A DNA stretch of 64,000 nucleotides from Nilaparvata lugens (GCF_014356525.2 NC_052508.1:40542613-40606612); one strand, 5' to 3'; positions 45,504-57,401 are shown, counted from the first letter of the stretch. The notes: generated by a model not told the origin, from the sequence alone. Made by a program: numbers and translations.

Positions 45504-48500
45504 TATAGTATATATGTATAGTATTCATATTGTATTCATTAATTACTGAAGAATGAAAGAATAATTTACAATTTTTTGAATTTGAGCTTAGCTTATATTC
45601 ATCCTAAAATGGAAAGAGTATGGAATTCTGTGTGATTTATCGTACATGGCATATATTTCCTGGTCATATATCGACAATCTACAGCTATGAAAACATTGAA
45701 TATTTTTCTTTGAAACACTGATATAACCTTTTTTTTAATTGAAAACTTTACTGATAGATATTACTACCAATTGATTGAGAAGAATAATAATATGTTTTCG
45801 TAATAATGAATGCTGCATGACCAAGCACATAGGAAGTCCGTATTGAACATGTTGATTGCCATATAAATTCCATGATTCACCAAATAAAGTCAAGTGTAAC
45901 ATGAGATACATTGGCGGTACGAAGTTCGCTGGATAAGCTAGTTGTAAATTAAGCTTTATTATTAATAGACAACGCTGAAAAAGACAGGCTCAATCACCAG
46001 GAATACTATAACTCTATAAGGGCCAGTAAGCCATTAATTTTGAGTAGTTCAATTACTTCCATTATGGACACTGGATACATTATGGACAGTCAATACCTAT
46101 GAAATTTATTAGCTACCGTACAGAATAAAAAATTTTTGATTATTGGCTCTAGGCTCTAGGCCAAACAAGGCGCAAACCGAACTGGCCAACCATACAACGT
46201 GAACAAACACGTGGTAAGCTCGCGCTCTCAGTCAACACAAAATCAATTCGATCAGCTAATTGATGAAATTGTTTTAAGCTTTCCAATGATTACAACATAT
46301 GTTAGAATATCATGTGTGAATTATCTCAGTTCCTTATGGAGTTCACCTTACCATAAGCTTACTTAATAGGATCCTTTTTCATCCTTTTTCATCCTTAGAG
46401 GCAAAATATCTAAAAATCCGTTCTTAGTGCGCATCTAGCATGTTTGAAGAATATTTGTGCAAAGTTTTAAGTCTGTAGGCCAATTAGTTTGAGCTTTAGT
46501 GTGATTTTACATCAAAATTTTCGAAAAGTGCCCTCTCCTGAACCCCCCTGTGCTCCTGATTGGAATTTTTCTGCATAGATCTGGTTTTTTTCGTACCTGA
46601 ACGAAAAAGTTCCTCATGACTTTGCTGTGCAATGAACGGTTAAAAAGTGAAAATTTTGGGGGTCCCAGCTCCCTAAGGGGGGGGGGCAAATTTCTGAAAA
46701 TCCTTCTGTAGTGGATGTTTTGAGGCTACAATGAACAATTGTGCGAAATTTCAAGTTTTTAGGCTAAGTAGTTTGGGCTGTAGTGTGATTTCAGTTTGTC
46801 GGGGAAGAAGAAGAAGAAGAAGAAGGAAGAAGAAGAAGAAGAAGAAGAAGAAGAAGAAGAAGAAGAAGAAGAAGAAAAGAAGAAGAAGAGAAGAAGAAGA
46901 AGAAGAAGAAAGAAGAAGAAGAAGAAGAAGAAGAAGAAGAAGAAGAAGAAGAAGAAGAAGAAGAAGATAGATTATTATGTTGCTTTGGCTTGTGATCTGT
47001 ATAAATGTCCTGTAAGAACTAAAGGTGCGTCCACACATGCCGAACCGAACCTCGAACCGCGCAGCTAACCGTGCATTCCTCCGAACATCAACGAACTAGA
47101 GCATAGGTTTCATAATGTTAAAAATCAGCTGTTAATCATTCGCCGTACCGTACTCCGAACGTATCCATCACAAGTGGAAAACATGGGAACATGAATACAG
47201 AAGTATGGACAATTTTTTATTTGATTAAATTCATGTTTTGAAGAATTCATTGTTAAATAATTCTTAAATAATCATAAATTGATAGGAGCTTATAAATATT
47301 TTCTAATTCAAATGAAATAACTTCTAAAAAAAAAATAATGATTGGATAAATACCAATATTGAATTATTGTTGACCAAGAACTCAGTAGATCGACAATTCA
47401 TTCAACTAATTCTGTATTGATAAAATTATAATTATTTTCTCTATCGATAATCAATTTCATGAACCAATCATCAACTAACTGGAAAAAGTAATTCAATTTC
47501 CATGAATTTATTAATAGAATTATATAAATCTGAAGTGTAGGTTGTTATTTTACTAAAAGATACGATAAAATTAATAGTTCTCTTCAGGGGGAGTTTTGTC
47601 AACCCACAAAACTCATTTTCATTTGAAGAAATAATATCAAAAAGGTTCATAGGACCTTACTTTTTTGTTCAGCTTGCCAAAATACCCCTCATTTCAATAT
47701 TAAAATTTTCGACTGACTGTACAGTGAGTCAATCATTCTATCAAGGCTTGAATAATTTTGAAATTTTAATTAAATAAAAATGGTAGAGAATAATTATCAT
47801 GTAGATATCAACACCTTTATTTAAAGACATATTAACTGCGTGCGTCTTCATACTGCCGATACAACATTGATAAAACTGTAGACGTTTATTTAGCAGTCTC
47901 AAAAAAATGTTCTAGCTGGAAAATAATAATACATGCCACGTGTAGGCTCATACATTGCATCAGGAAAACGAAGTTCAAAACTATGGTTTTCCTTAACATA
48001 TGTTTTTGAGATAATTTATTTGATGCAGCTGTTTCACATTCACCATTATAAATTATACAGAGTTTGTGAGAATAAAAATATTTATTGATTACCAAAACAA
48101 TACTATTATTATATTGATGATAATAATTAATTATTAAAACAATACTTTTATTATATCAATAATAATAATATTATTGAACATATTTATCAATTATCAGAAC
48201 AATATTATTGAGGTTGAGTGGAATCAAGTAGAAAGCAATGATAAAACAGATGTTCTTTTTTGAATTTCTATCATATTATTTTATTTCCAATGATTACAAC
48301 ATTATGTTAGAATATCACATGTCAATAAATAAATATTATCTCATTCCCATATGGCACTTACCTTACCATGTTCATAACCTTACTTAATAGGATCCTTTTT
48401 CATCCTTTGAAACCCTTAGAGGCAAAATATCTCAAAATCCGTTCTTAGTGGCGTCTAGCATGTTTGAAGAATATTTTTGCAAAGTTTCAAGTCTGTAGGA

Positions 48501-51500
48501 CAATTAGTTTGAGCTGTAGTGTGATTTTACATCAAAATTTTCGAAAAATGCCCTCTCCTGGACCCCCCTGTGCTCCTGATCAAAATTTTTCTGCATAGAT
48601 CTGATTTTTTTTCGTAGCTGAACAAAAACGTTTCTCATGACTTTGCTGTGCAATGAGCGGTTAAAAAGTACAAAATTTTGGGCGGGGCCCAGCTCCCTCA
48701 GGGGGGCAAATTTCTGGAAATCCTTTCTTAGTGGATGTTTTCAGGCTACCATAAACAATCGTGCAAAATTTCAAGTTTTTAGACTCAGTAGTTTGGGCTG
48801 TGGTGTGATTTCAGTCCCTTGGGGCTTAGCCTTTTATAAGTATAGAGAGAGAAGAAGAGAAGATTATCGATAGAGTCTATTGCTCTGTCAGATACCACGT
48901 TGGTCTCTAGAGAGCTTTGGAGCTTGGTATCCATATTCGTCAATATAGTTCATTTATTAGGAATCATCAGGGAAGAGGAGTCTGGTAATAAAATGAATAA
49001 ATACTATTTCCTCTCTTTACAGCTCTCCACATCAATCTACGCTGAATTCCTTCTACTCATCCTCTTTTTGAACGGAATGTACTCCTTACAGATGTTATTT
49101 TATTATTCAAAACTGAAGAGCTCTTCCAAAATAGAAATATACTTGACGAGCTGAAGTTCATTTTATTTTATTTCAGGTATAATACTGAGCTGTCACATGT
49201 GGGGATTCATGTCTGACACAATAGGCAGAAGGAAAATAGTTCTGTGGTGTGCTTGGATTGATGGAATATTGTACGCTCTGACAAGTTTATCGCCTTACTA
49301 CTCGATTTTCATAGTCTTCAGATTCTTTCATGGTTTTGCGTGAGTTTTTTCATGATGTATCTAGGCTTGTCTTGAGAATAATACCATAGAGGAACAATAG
49401 CATAAGTAGATATCCCATGGTATAGGTCGTTTATGTCGCAGCTTTTACTGTTATCTCAAGCTGATTGTCCACGTAATTCTTTCCTGTGAAGCTTTATGAC
49501 GCTGGTAGTCTCTCATATTGTGCCGTTCATACACTCTTACCCGGTCAAAACAGTGTAAATCAACAATAATCGACAGTAATCGGCTTGAGATAACAGTAAA
49601 AGTTGCGACATAAACGCGCCCTATACCATGGGATATCTACTCACGCTATTGTTTCTCTATGATAATACTGACGCATGAACAAGAAGGATTCTATTAAGTC
49701 ATTCTAAGAGTAGGCCTACATTATTTCGATCTTTGTTTGACTTTCGGATTCTTTCTCTGATATTTGAAAACTTAGTGAGAGAATCCTCAAAACATGTTGA
49801 AATTCATTGGAAACAGACATAAACTTAATACTATTTCATTTCATCCATTATCATCTCTAAAATCTTTACGAATTTTATACGAGGCTACCGGCCGGTTACC
49901 CAATGTATTATATCCTGTAACAAATCTCAGTGATTACATGTGGATGAAAATATTGAAAAAACAAGTGATACATTTGTTCTCTTTTATGTGATGAATACAT
50001 TGATACTTTCAATGATGAATGTAGTTTTGTAGAGTAATAGAAGTTTCTTTGCTTGAAGGACATGTGGAATTGTTGTTCCAATTTATGCTTACATCGGAGA
50101 ATTCCACACAGATAAGCATCGTCATAAGGCTTTGATGTTTGCATCAATCTTCGGCTGTTTGGGATATTTCTACATAGTAGGTAATACGAGCAATACAGTA
50201 TCTCAATTTTTATTCTACAGAATAGAATGAATAGCAGACCTGTGCAGGATATTAATAGCCCACTTTACATTCACAGTGTTTAGGAGTGGCCGTAGTCGAG
50301 TGGATCAGATGCTGGCTTCATAATTCAGAGACCCGGGTTCAAATCCCGGCCCGGGCAAGATATTTATCTCGGGCCACTCCCGTGTTTCGGATGGACACGT
50401 TAAGCCGTCGGTCCCGCCTGCCTAAAAAGCAGTCGTTAGGTCATGTCAGAGGCCCTGAAATTGATCAGTTGCGACCTGAAAACTCTGACACCAGACCTGA
50501 GCCAGCCAGGTCACTCGATATTATTATTTTTTTCATACACAGTGTTGAGCACATTCAATGAATTCTCCGAACAGTCAAAAGTGTTGAACTGTTGATTGAA
50601 ACTCTCAATTCATATTATTGTGACACGGTGACGTCGACAGATTTTCAGAGTAAATTTCGGAGTAATTTCATGATATATATTATTTGGTTACAGCTACACA
50701 ATCTACGAAAATGCTCTGGAAATCTCTCAACGTTTTTTGCATTCTCAAATTCAGCACGTGATGAAACAGTGCTTTTTTGTTATTACAATTTGTTATCAGT
50801 TATTACAATTAGTTATTAGTTATAACAATTTGTTATTATAGTTATTACAATTTGTTATTATAGTTATTACAATTTGTTATTACAATAAGAGGCTTCGAAA
50901 ATTTTTTTTAGGATTTCAAACATTATGCAAGTATCGAAATGATTGATATACTGGAATTTGGTATTAAGCATAATCCTGTATTTTCTTCTAAACGCAAATT
51001 GAGACAAATATCAGTACATTTTCAAACTCTTTATTCGTATTCTCTTCGTATGATTTAGATAATTATAATATTCAATCTTCTAACTGAAATCTGCAATAAT
51101 AATTCATTGAATCTAAAGTAGTATTGTACGAGATTCTATTTATAGAGAATCAGAGAGGCTTATATCTCTTTATTCAATGTATCTATTGTACTATTATAGT
51201 ATTCATTTGTGAAAATGGCTTGCAAATACCACTCTACTATTATTGTTGAGAAATAATTATAGAGAAAATAATCTTTATGAATTGATTTTTGACTCGTGAA
51301 TCTAATTTGCTTTCATCCAGTGGTCGGTTGGAGTACTATTTCTGGATCATGGCAGTTGGAGATTCTTCCATCGTTCATCATCAGGCCATGGCGACTCTAC
51401 TATGCTTTGCTTGGTGTACCGAGCTTGATTTGTGCAATTGCAATGAGTTCCCTGCCAGAAAGCCCCAAGTTCCTCATAGCAAAGAATAGAGGGGTGGATG

Positions 51501-54500
51501 CATTGGATGTATTGAGAAGAGTTCACAAAGAGAATGGGTCAAGGGTGCCTGGTCCATTTAAAGTGAGTGAGTAATATATACGAGTGCAACGATATCTTAC
51601 TTGAACATTTTCACTGTTTAAAATGATATAAAAAAACATATGTGTAGTTGTTTCCCTTAAATTCTGCAAGAAATGAAACAGTTATTTCTTCTCTGCTGAA
51701 AGTCTCAACAAGCTGAGTTTCAAAGCAAGTGAGAACTACCAAAATGTATCCAAATCTCATTTATTACCAATTTTGACAGAGCCTGCGATTTCCATTTTAT
51801 ACATCAACTTTTATTTTAAATTCCCTTAACAGTGAGAGGTAAAAGACGGTTGGTGATTTAATTCATATTTTGCCTCAATGAATTATTATTGAAAAAAATT
51901 AATAGAAAATGTTGGCTATCCTTAGCATGAAATTCCCAATATTCGGTTACTCCATTACCCTCTCCATAACCAAAAATGTCATCAGTGAACATTTTTACCT
52001 TTTTACACTGCTGACTTATTTTGGGATCCCACTAGATATGATTTGATTCTGAGCCCCCTCTCCAAAAAAAAAAACCAAGAACAAAGTATACGTTCTCGTC
52101 TCCCCACCTTTGGGCACTCCTGCAGTATAAGATTAATTATTAGTATAATTTATTATTTTTTCCAAGTTTGTAACTGCAATAAATATCTGCAGGAATTGTT
52201 GATGGATTTAAACTATTATGTTTTGTTTCAGGTGAAAAGTTTAATCTGGACATTTGAAGAATCTACGCACATCAAAAGTGGATCGAGCAAAATTGGTGCT
52301 TTTCTTTCGCTAATGTGGGAACAAACCGTCCCAATTTTCAAATACCCATACAGGAGAGACATCACTCTAATTTGTAGCATACAATTCTTGCTGTATTTAT
52401 GCAACAATGGCATATTTCTGTGGCTACCAGAGACTGGCAATCGTATCGCTATTTTTGTGGCAGAAAATGGGGGCACGCCAGCAACATTCTGTCACATTGT
52501 TCAGAACTATGATAGTCCAAGAAACAAGACTGCTACTTATAAAAATGGACCAGACTCGATTTTCGGCAGTATTATTAGAATAGATAGTGACATACAGTCA
52601 CATGAGGAATGTAAATCGGAAGTGAGCGATAGAGTTTTCATCACAATGCTCGTCATATCATCATGTATGACACTCACACTGGTTTTTATGAGTTTACTCA
52701 TGAATTTTGTTCCAAAGAAAGCAGTGCTGTGTAAGTGAAACATGAATGTTCATATAAATCAATATCGAACATATTCAAAAATATTTTGGACTAGCAGGTA
52801 ACCGGTGCTCCGCAAGGGTCTTGAAATTGACAAACTAGACCTACTGAGATCTTGTTGAATTTGAAATAGGTCTATAACCATCCTCGGTAAAATGAGAGTC
52901 TATAAGCAAAATTTCAAGTTGATCAGTCTAGAAGTTCAGACGTGATGATGCGTAATTCTTGCTTGAATTTCCTTTACCGTACGTGTATATGCCAGTTCTT
53001 TCCTTTCTTATAATGTAGATAACCATATCTTAATGAATTTAGAAGGATTAAAATTTATCTTTCCTCACCTTAAAGAAAAAGTCTTTATTCAGTTCAAGTA
53101 GACAAGTGATAGTTTGGAGCAGTGTTTTCTTCCATCATGTAGTTTCAAGATCATACTTCCACTATGTAGTTTCAGTGAATCAGATCTCTCAAATCATTTA
53201 GATTACAAGAAATGTGTATCTACTCAGATTCAGGTGAATATCAATTATTGAAATCCCAGAGGATACAAGTGTAAATTAGATTCTATTGTTCATATGACTC
53301 GTCAACAGATGAATTCTGCATAATATATCATGGAAAATAATGAATCAAACTGATTTCATAAGATATGAGGAGAAAATCATTCCATTCGTGATAGTATATT
53401 GTTTAGACTTCTCCATGTAACGGAGAACTTTCCATTAAAACTCAATGATGGATATTGAATAAAGACGATTCCAAAGTGATAAATATATCTTATATCAGGA
53501 TAAATATATTTTATTATATTATATGTCATATCATGAAAGATCTTCAAATTAACATTTTTGTAAGTAGAGCTAAGAAACTAACATATTTTAAAGTTTGTAA
53601 TCAAGATGGATCGTAAGACATTAATATCTGCCAACAAAAATATTATGTCAACAACAAAGCATGAGAGATTATTGAGAAAGGGTAATAAGAATCGTATTGA
53701 GTTCAATTATTTGAATCATGGAGGTCATATGAACATACATCCTTCTACACTTCAGAGAGTGCAAACTATATAAGTATTGCATTTTTCAAATTCTACTCTT
53801 TTGAGGAGGTCATACGTCCTTCCAATTCTGGAAAGTTTCTCTTATGCGATATTTCTTGTACAGTACAACTCGAACAGTACAGATGATACATAACAACAAT
53901 TCTGATAAATTCGAAAAAGATTGGTCTCTATGATAGCCTACTATTACCTGAAGTAATCCATGTCTCTATACGTTCGAACCACTGCTCCGTACTCTTGTAC
54001 TCCTCATCTTTGCAGATATTTTCCTGAAAACTATAATAGACAGCTATCAGTCTATTTAGGAATACATTTCAAGTCCATTAGTGAAATTCTTAAAGAGAAT
54101 TTATGAATTGTTATTGAACAGCAACAATTTTTTTCAGGTGTGTCAATTTTCGCTGCATCAGTTGTTACATTCCTTCTCACTTTTACTGAGGGTACATACA
54201 TTCTTATGGTTGAAATGGGAGCTATGATGATGTTCACTGGAGCGTCGATACCAGTCATAACCAATCTAGTAGTCGATGTCTTCCCAACAAATTTCAGGCA
54301 AGTCTCATCACATGTAAGATGCACTCCGTAGTATGTTACACATTCATATTGTTTTAAGTGTGAATGATATAATTTGATTTTCTCTCATTCCAGAGCAATG
54401 GCGGTCTGTCTTACTTTAATGTCAGCTCGACTTGGTACGATTACCGCAAACCAAATCTGTGGTGCTCTTCTTGATTCACATTGCGTAGTTATCCTTTGGA

Positions 54501-55184
54501 TTCTGATAGCTTCTCTCATAGGTAAGCTAACACTTGAAATATAATTCTTTGAAATATTATAAATTTTCCAGGCAATTCAAATTTCATAAGAGATATACTC
54601 TACAATATACATATTATTCTGAACACTATCTTCCAACGACACAGGCTCAAGTGCAATGGTACAATGCTCTAAGGTACATTATTGAAGACACCTGGCTCAA
54701 ACGGAGGATAAAATTGTCTTTATTCTACTAGGAAGAATTGTGATGGTGTATGATTATTCTCTGGGATATGTTTTCATTCGCCATTCTTCTATTTTCATGG
54801 GAAAAAATGATGGGAACGTGAAAATTATTTTTTCCATGAGTGATACAAATTTGATGGGATGAATGAATATGAATCAGCTTATCCTACAGATTCATTTTCT
54901 GAGAGATCTATGATTCATATTTATAATAACGATCGAGCCATTTTCAACTGTAATTTCAGTAGTGTTGTTCAAGAGATTATTGATTCAAAAACCATTGATA
55001 CACTGCTTTCCGAATCCTGTTTTTTCTCAATTTATGAGGAATGTACTACCTATTTGAAATGTATTCAACAAACAATGGCTATTTATGTCCTCCAATGATG
55101 AGTCTTAGGAATAAAATTGATTGTGTTGCAGTGAGTACCATCATCAGTTTTACTTTGCCCACAACTAAAAAAGTGACTAACTGA
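44088..55184 (+). CDS. SV2/SVOP-like MFS transporter, tandem paralogue 2 (initiator exon not found)
   Basis: Exons are 44088-44141, 44842-45003, 49177-49339, 50059-50180, 51321-51562, 52232-52730, 54138-54297, 54394-54521 and 55132-55184 (TGA). The 44842-stop frame adds up exactly (509 codons after the split first one). The first listed exon follows a pyrimidine tract and AG and reads EDPGENVKFEDALAGT, an N-terminal cytosolic segment typical of the family. Its open frame has no ATG, so translation must start in an upstream exon. Motifs are GFMSDTIGRR (loop 2-3), YAYIGEFHT, LPESPKFL, a TM7-8 loop with two Cys and a possible N-glycosylation site (NKT), and RLGTITANQ near the C-terminus. It is probably a 12-TM membrane carrier with unknown substrate. 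Intron 54298-54393 uses a GC donor. Confidence 0.88.
45128..45941 (+). mobile_element. Helitron-like element (GCTAG-ended family), interrupted copy
   Basis: The ends match the minus-strand copy at 56912-57401: agatgatcatgattcaagat near 45160 and accaaataaagtcaagtg, ggcggtac and gttcgct near 45880-45930. It ends AAGCTAG|T at 45941. The middle (about 45250-45830), with the TA tract, is not shared. The 5' terminus was not located. Confidence 0.65.
45408..45501. repeat. (TA)n microsatellite
   Basis: About 94 bp of TA dinucleotides with a single break; imperfect copies continue to about 45520. Confidence 0.95.
46281..46800 (+). repeat. Unclassified repeat 'E', copy 1
   Basis: Homologous along its length to 48286-48835, including ccaatgattacaaca at the left, taggatcctttttcatcc, and atgactttgctgtgcaatga. 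The right end is replaced by a GAA tract. It contains a G10 run at about 46677. No conserved frame. Confidence 0.85.
46804..46968. repeat. (GAA)n / (AAG)n trinucleotide tract
   Basis: About 165 bp of GAA repeats with a few single-base interruptions. It produces meaningless poly-Lys/Arg/Glu frames. It lies between repeat E copy 1 and repeat A copy 3. Confidence 0.95.
46969..48275 (-). repeat. Composite noncoding repeat 'A', inverted copy 3
   Basis: Read on the minus strand it runs from about 48275 (acctcaataatattgttct), through the 47830-47520 block (aataaaggtgttgatat), to the end ttatacagatcacaagcc near 47000. It thus combines parts seen separately in copies 1 and 2. At the end it reads ataaTCTATC before the GAA tract. 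In copy 1 the same spot continues into the Helitron start TCTATAC. Confidence 0.75.
48286..48835 (+). repeat. Unclassified repeat 'E', copy 2
   Basis: Direct copy of 46281-46800 with a complete right end (cccttggggcttagcc and ttttataagtatagag). The two E copies flank the GAA tract and repeat A copy 3. Confidence 0.85.
49385..49661. mobile_element. 277-bp MITE with long terminal inverted repeats
   Basis: The arms are about 80 bp. The left starts catagaggaacaatagc and the right ends gctattgtttctctatg, both containing gatatcccatggtata. A perfect 7-bp target duplication ATAATAC flanks it at 49378-49384 and 49662-49668. The duplication length is close to the 8 bp of hAT elements, but the class is not certain. 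It starts 45 bp after the splice donor of exon 49177-49339. Confidence 0.9.
50281..50535 (+). mobile_element. tRNA-derived SINE
   Basis: The tRNA-like head starts near 50286. The A box is TAGTCGAGTGGA (50293-50304) and the B box is GGGTTCAAATCCC (50335-50347). The body includes ggacacgttaagccgtcgg and ccctgaaattgatcag. The tail is short and AT-rich (tattattattttttt). The anticodon arm and acceptor stem do not form a proper tRNA, so it is not a tRNA gene. It lies in a gene 2 intron. Confidence 0.85.
50775..50886. repeat. 22-bp minisatellite
   Basis: Four to five head-to-tail copies of agttattacaatttgttat, with the last units nearly identical. Confidence 0.85.
52791..53019 (-). mobile_element. 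Short complete Helitron-like element, minus strand
   Basis: On the minus strand it starts A|TCTACATTATAAGAAAGG, contains catcatcacgtctgaac, and ends with cccttgcggagcaccgg and CTAG|T. It is a 229-bp version of the family at 21.3 and 33.7 kb. It lies in the gene 2 intron after exon 52232-52730. Confidence 0.75.
54298..54303 (+). other. Non-canonical GC splice donor of gene 2
   Basis: The exon end is fixed by the 160-bp length shared with gene 1 and by the downstream acceptor at 54391-54393. The donor reads CAG|GCAAGT, a strong GC-AG type site; the matching site in gene 1 is AAG|GTAAAT. Confidence 0.85.
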
Positions 55185-55313
55185 GAGGACAGCTACGAAG
55201 AATTCGAGGGATAAGACTGAATTTTGGATGATGAAGTGATCAGAGCTGCATAATCTTCAAATATTATTTCCGGAATTTGTTCCATTCCCAATGCTTCACC
55301 CTAGATTGTCGAC

Positions 55314-55319
55314 AATAAA
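55314..55319 (+). terminator. Poly(A) signal AATAAA of gene 2
   Basis: A canonical signal 130 bp after the TGA. Confidence 0.65.
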
Positions 55320-56911
55320 AAACTTGAGGTTTATTTGAAATTTTATTCTTATTTGAAATTTTAATTTTTATGAGAAATTTATATTCAGTTTTCAGAATAG
55401 CAAGTGTTTTATAATGTTTCTTGAATTGCGCCAAGATTCACTGTTTGCCAAAATATATTCTTGTGGATTCTTCTCCTTTCCAATTGGTGTACTCTGTCTT
55501 CTGTCAATGTGATAAATCTCTGTCAATGAGAATGGAATTTGGATGTCTTGGTAATCTAGTTCAGGTGATTGAACTCAACTTTCTATGTACAAACTATGAA
55601 CAAAACAATATTTTGGATGGAATGGGAAAACAAATATCATTTAGTACTTCAATTTTTTTATAATTTCAACTTCATCCGCTGACATGATACCCAGATCCAC
55701 ACCTTAAAGAGCAAATTTATACTTCTCCAGATTAGGAGATCAGTTTGCTCTCATAGTAGGTATTCTTGAGAACAGCTTTCGAATAAGTTGGGGCAGAATC
55801 TTCCAAAAGTTAATCAGTGTTATCTTGAACTCTTAAGTTGTAGAAACTTATCACAAGCCGAAGAGAAACATTGAGTGGACTTCCTGCATGAGAAAAGTTG
55901 GGAACTTTTCCCCCAACAGAGCTGTTCCAAGCTAACAGATACTGGAGGAACAGACAGATCATTCCAATGTGATGAAAGATCAATGATATAAATTCAAGTT
56001 TCTCTCTACAATAAATTCTAGTGTCAAGTGTGACATTAGAATAGAAGACAAAATACCAGTTGAACTAAACTTTTATTTTGCATATGATGACAGTCATACA
56101 AACAAATTCAGACCATGAGAATTTTGAGCCCATGTTGCATCGATTGCGGATTGCAGTTGAGTCGCTCCAGAATCCAGAACAGCAGACTATGCCATTTTCA
56201 GTTTTCCAGGAAAATGTGGTACACATATGTGTACCTCCGGTTACGAAACCAAAACCTTTTGAATCATATGAATCTCATACTATTCTATTTATCGAGAATA
56301 GTTATGTGAGCTAAAAGTTGATATGATTCTCAACTCCCATATTAGGTTAAAGTTGGTCTTTCATGTTAGCTGGAAATTGAGATTATAGAATATTTTTCCC
56401 AAACGATCCAGAGTACAAAAATTATAGCGGACATGCATCAATGGTATCTTAATAATATGTTTTTCTAGTCAATCCATTCTCATTTCATGAGAGGGAGGAG
56501 TCTATTAAATAATATCAAGTTAGTTCAGAGATGCTGGGCAACTCAAGTCGAGAGTATAAAATATCATTTATACATTTATCAAATGATCGATAGACATCAA
56601 CCATGAAAATCATCGACGTGCAATAATTTATTAGGAATGAAGAGTCAGCCATTTTAATTGTTCAATAAATAAGTTTATTCGTCCGATGTTCATTTACAGC
56701 ATCCTATATCATAATATTATCCTCTCACTTATTATACCTGGCGGCAGTGTATATAATATGGGAACCATTCCAGAGAACAACTGGCTTGATTCTGAGCCAA
56801 TAATTCTATCAGTATTAGCCCATTTGGGGGGGGGGGGGGGCTTAACCAAGGGGCTTCACCTGCCTTAACCAGGTGAGCATAACCAATACCTACTATACCT
56901 ATTATAAGTAA
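55320..56911. other. Downstream flank of gene 2, no recognised gene
   Basis: An ATG-led 77-codon frame at 56084-56314 has protein-like composition but no motif I know and no splice context, so I do not call it a gene. A G14 run lies at 56826-56840. Confidence 0.4.
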
Positions 56912-57401
56912 CTAGCTTACCCGGCGAACTTTGTACCGCCAAAACGTCAATGTATCTCATGTCACACTTGTCTTTATTTGGTGAATCATGAAATTTATCT
57001 GACAATCAATGTTTTCATTTACATCTCAATACGGACTTCCTACTACTTAAAATGTGCTTAAAACTACTGTTTCAATACCAGTGAACAATTTTATCACAGA
57101 GTGACGTGTTCATTACAGCTGGTAAGTTCATATGCTAAATCATATTATCACAACATGATCTTGAATCATGATGATCTTCTCGTTCTAAGTTAGCCGCTTG
57201 GCCGACAATTTCGAAAACATAGATCTGTAAAATGGATTAATATATAATTATTATTAGCCCCCTATGGAAATTTTTGGTCAGAAACCATCACCAATATTCA
57301 CACAGCATATTCCCAAAGTTTCATGCCGTTCTGTCAATTAGTTTTGGATTCTATGGGGAACAAACAAACAAACAGACAGACATTAATTTTTATTATAGAG
57401 A
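56912..57401 (-). mobile_element. Complete 490-bp Helitron-like nonautonomous element, minus strand
   Basis: On the minus strand it starts A|TCTCTATAATAAAAATTAA with a TGTCTGTCTGTTTG run. It ends with the hairpin region ggcggtacaaagttcgcc followed by gggtaaGCTAG|T. Both A|TC and CTAG|T boundaries are intact. An interrupted plus-strand relative is at 45128-45941. Confidence 0.8.

Noticed and set aside
46731..47068. Poly-Lys/Glu/Arg and poly-Leu/Phe frames
   Set aside because: Produced by the GAA tract.
50281..50360. A tRNA gene
   Set aside because: A and B boxes are present, but the acceptor stem does not close, and a SINE body and tail follow.
7529..55184. One single large gene containing both exon sets
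   Set aside because: The first set ends with a stop and a poly(A) signal, and the second set repeats the entire domain order from TM1.
56084..56314. Small ORF of 76 residues
   Set aside because: ATG-led with ordinary composition, but no known motif and no supporting context; recorded only as unassigned.
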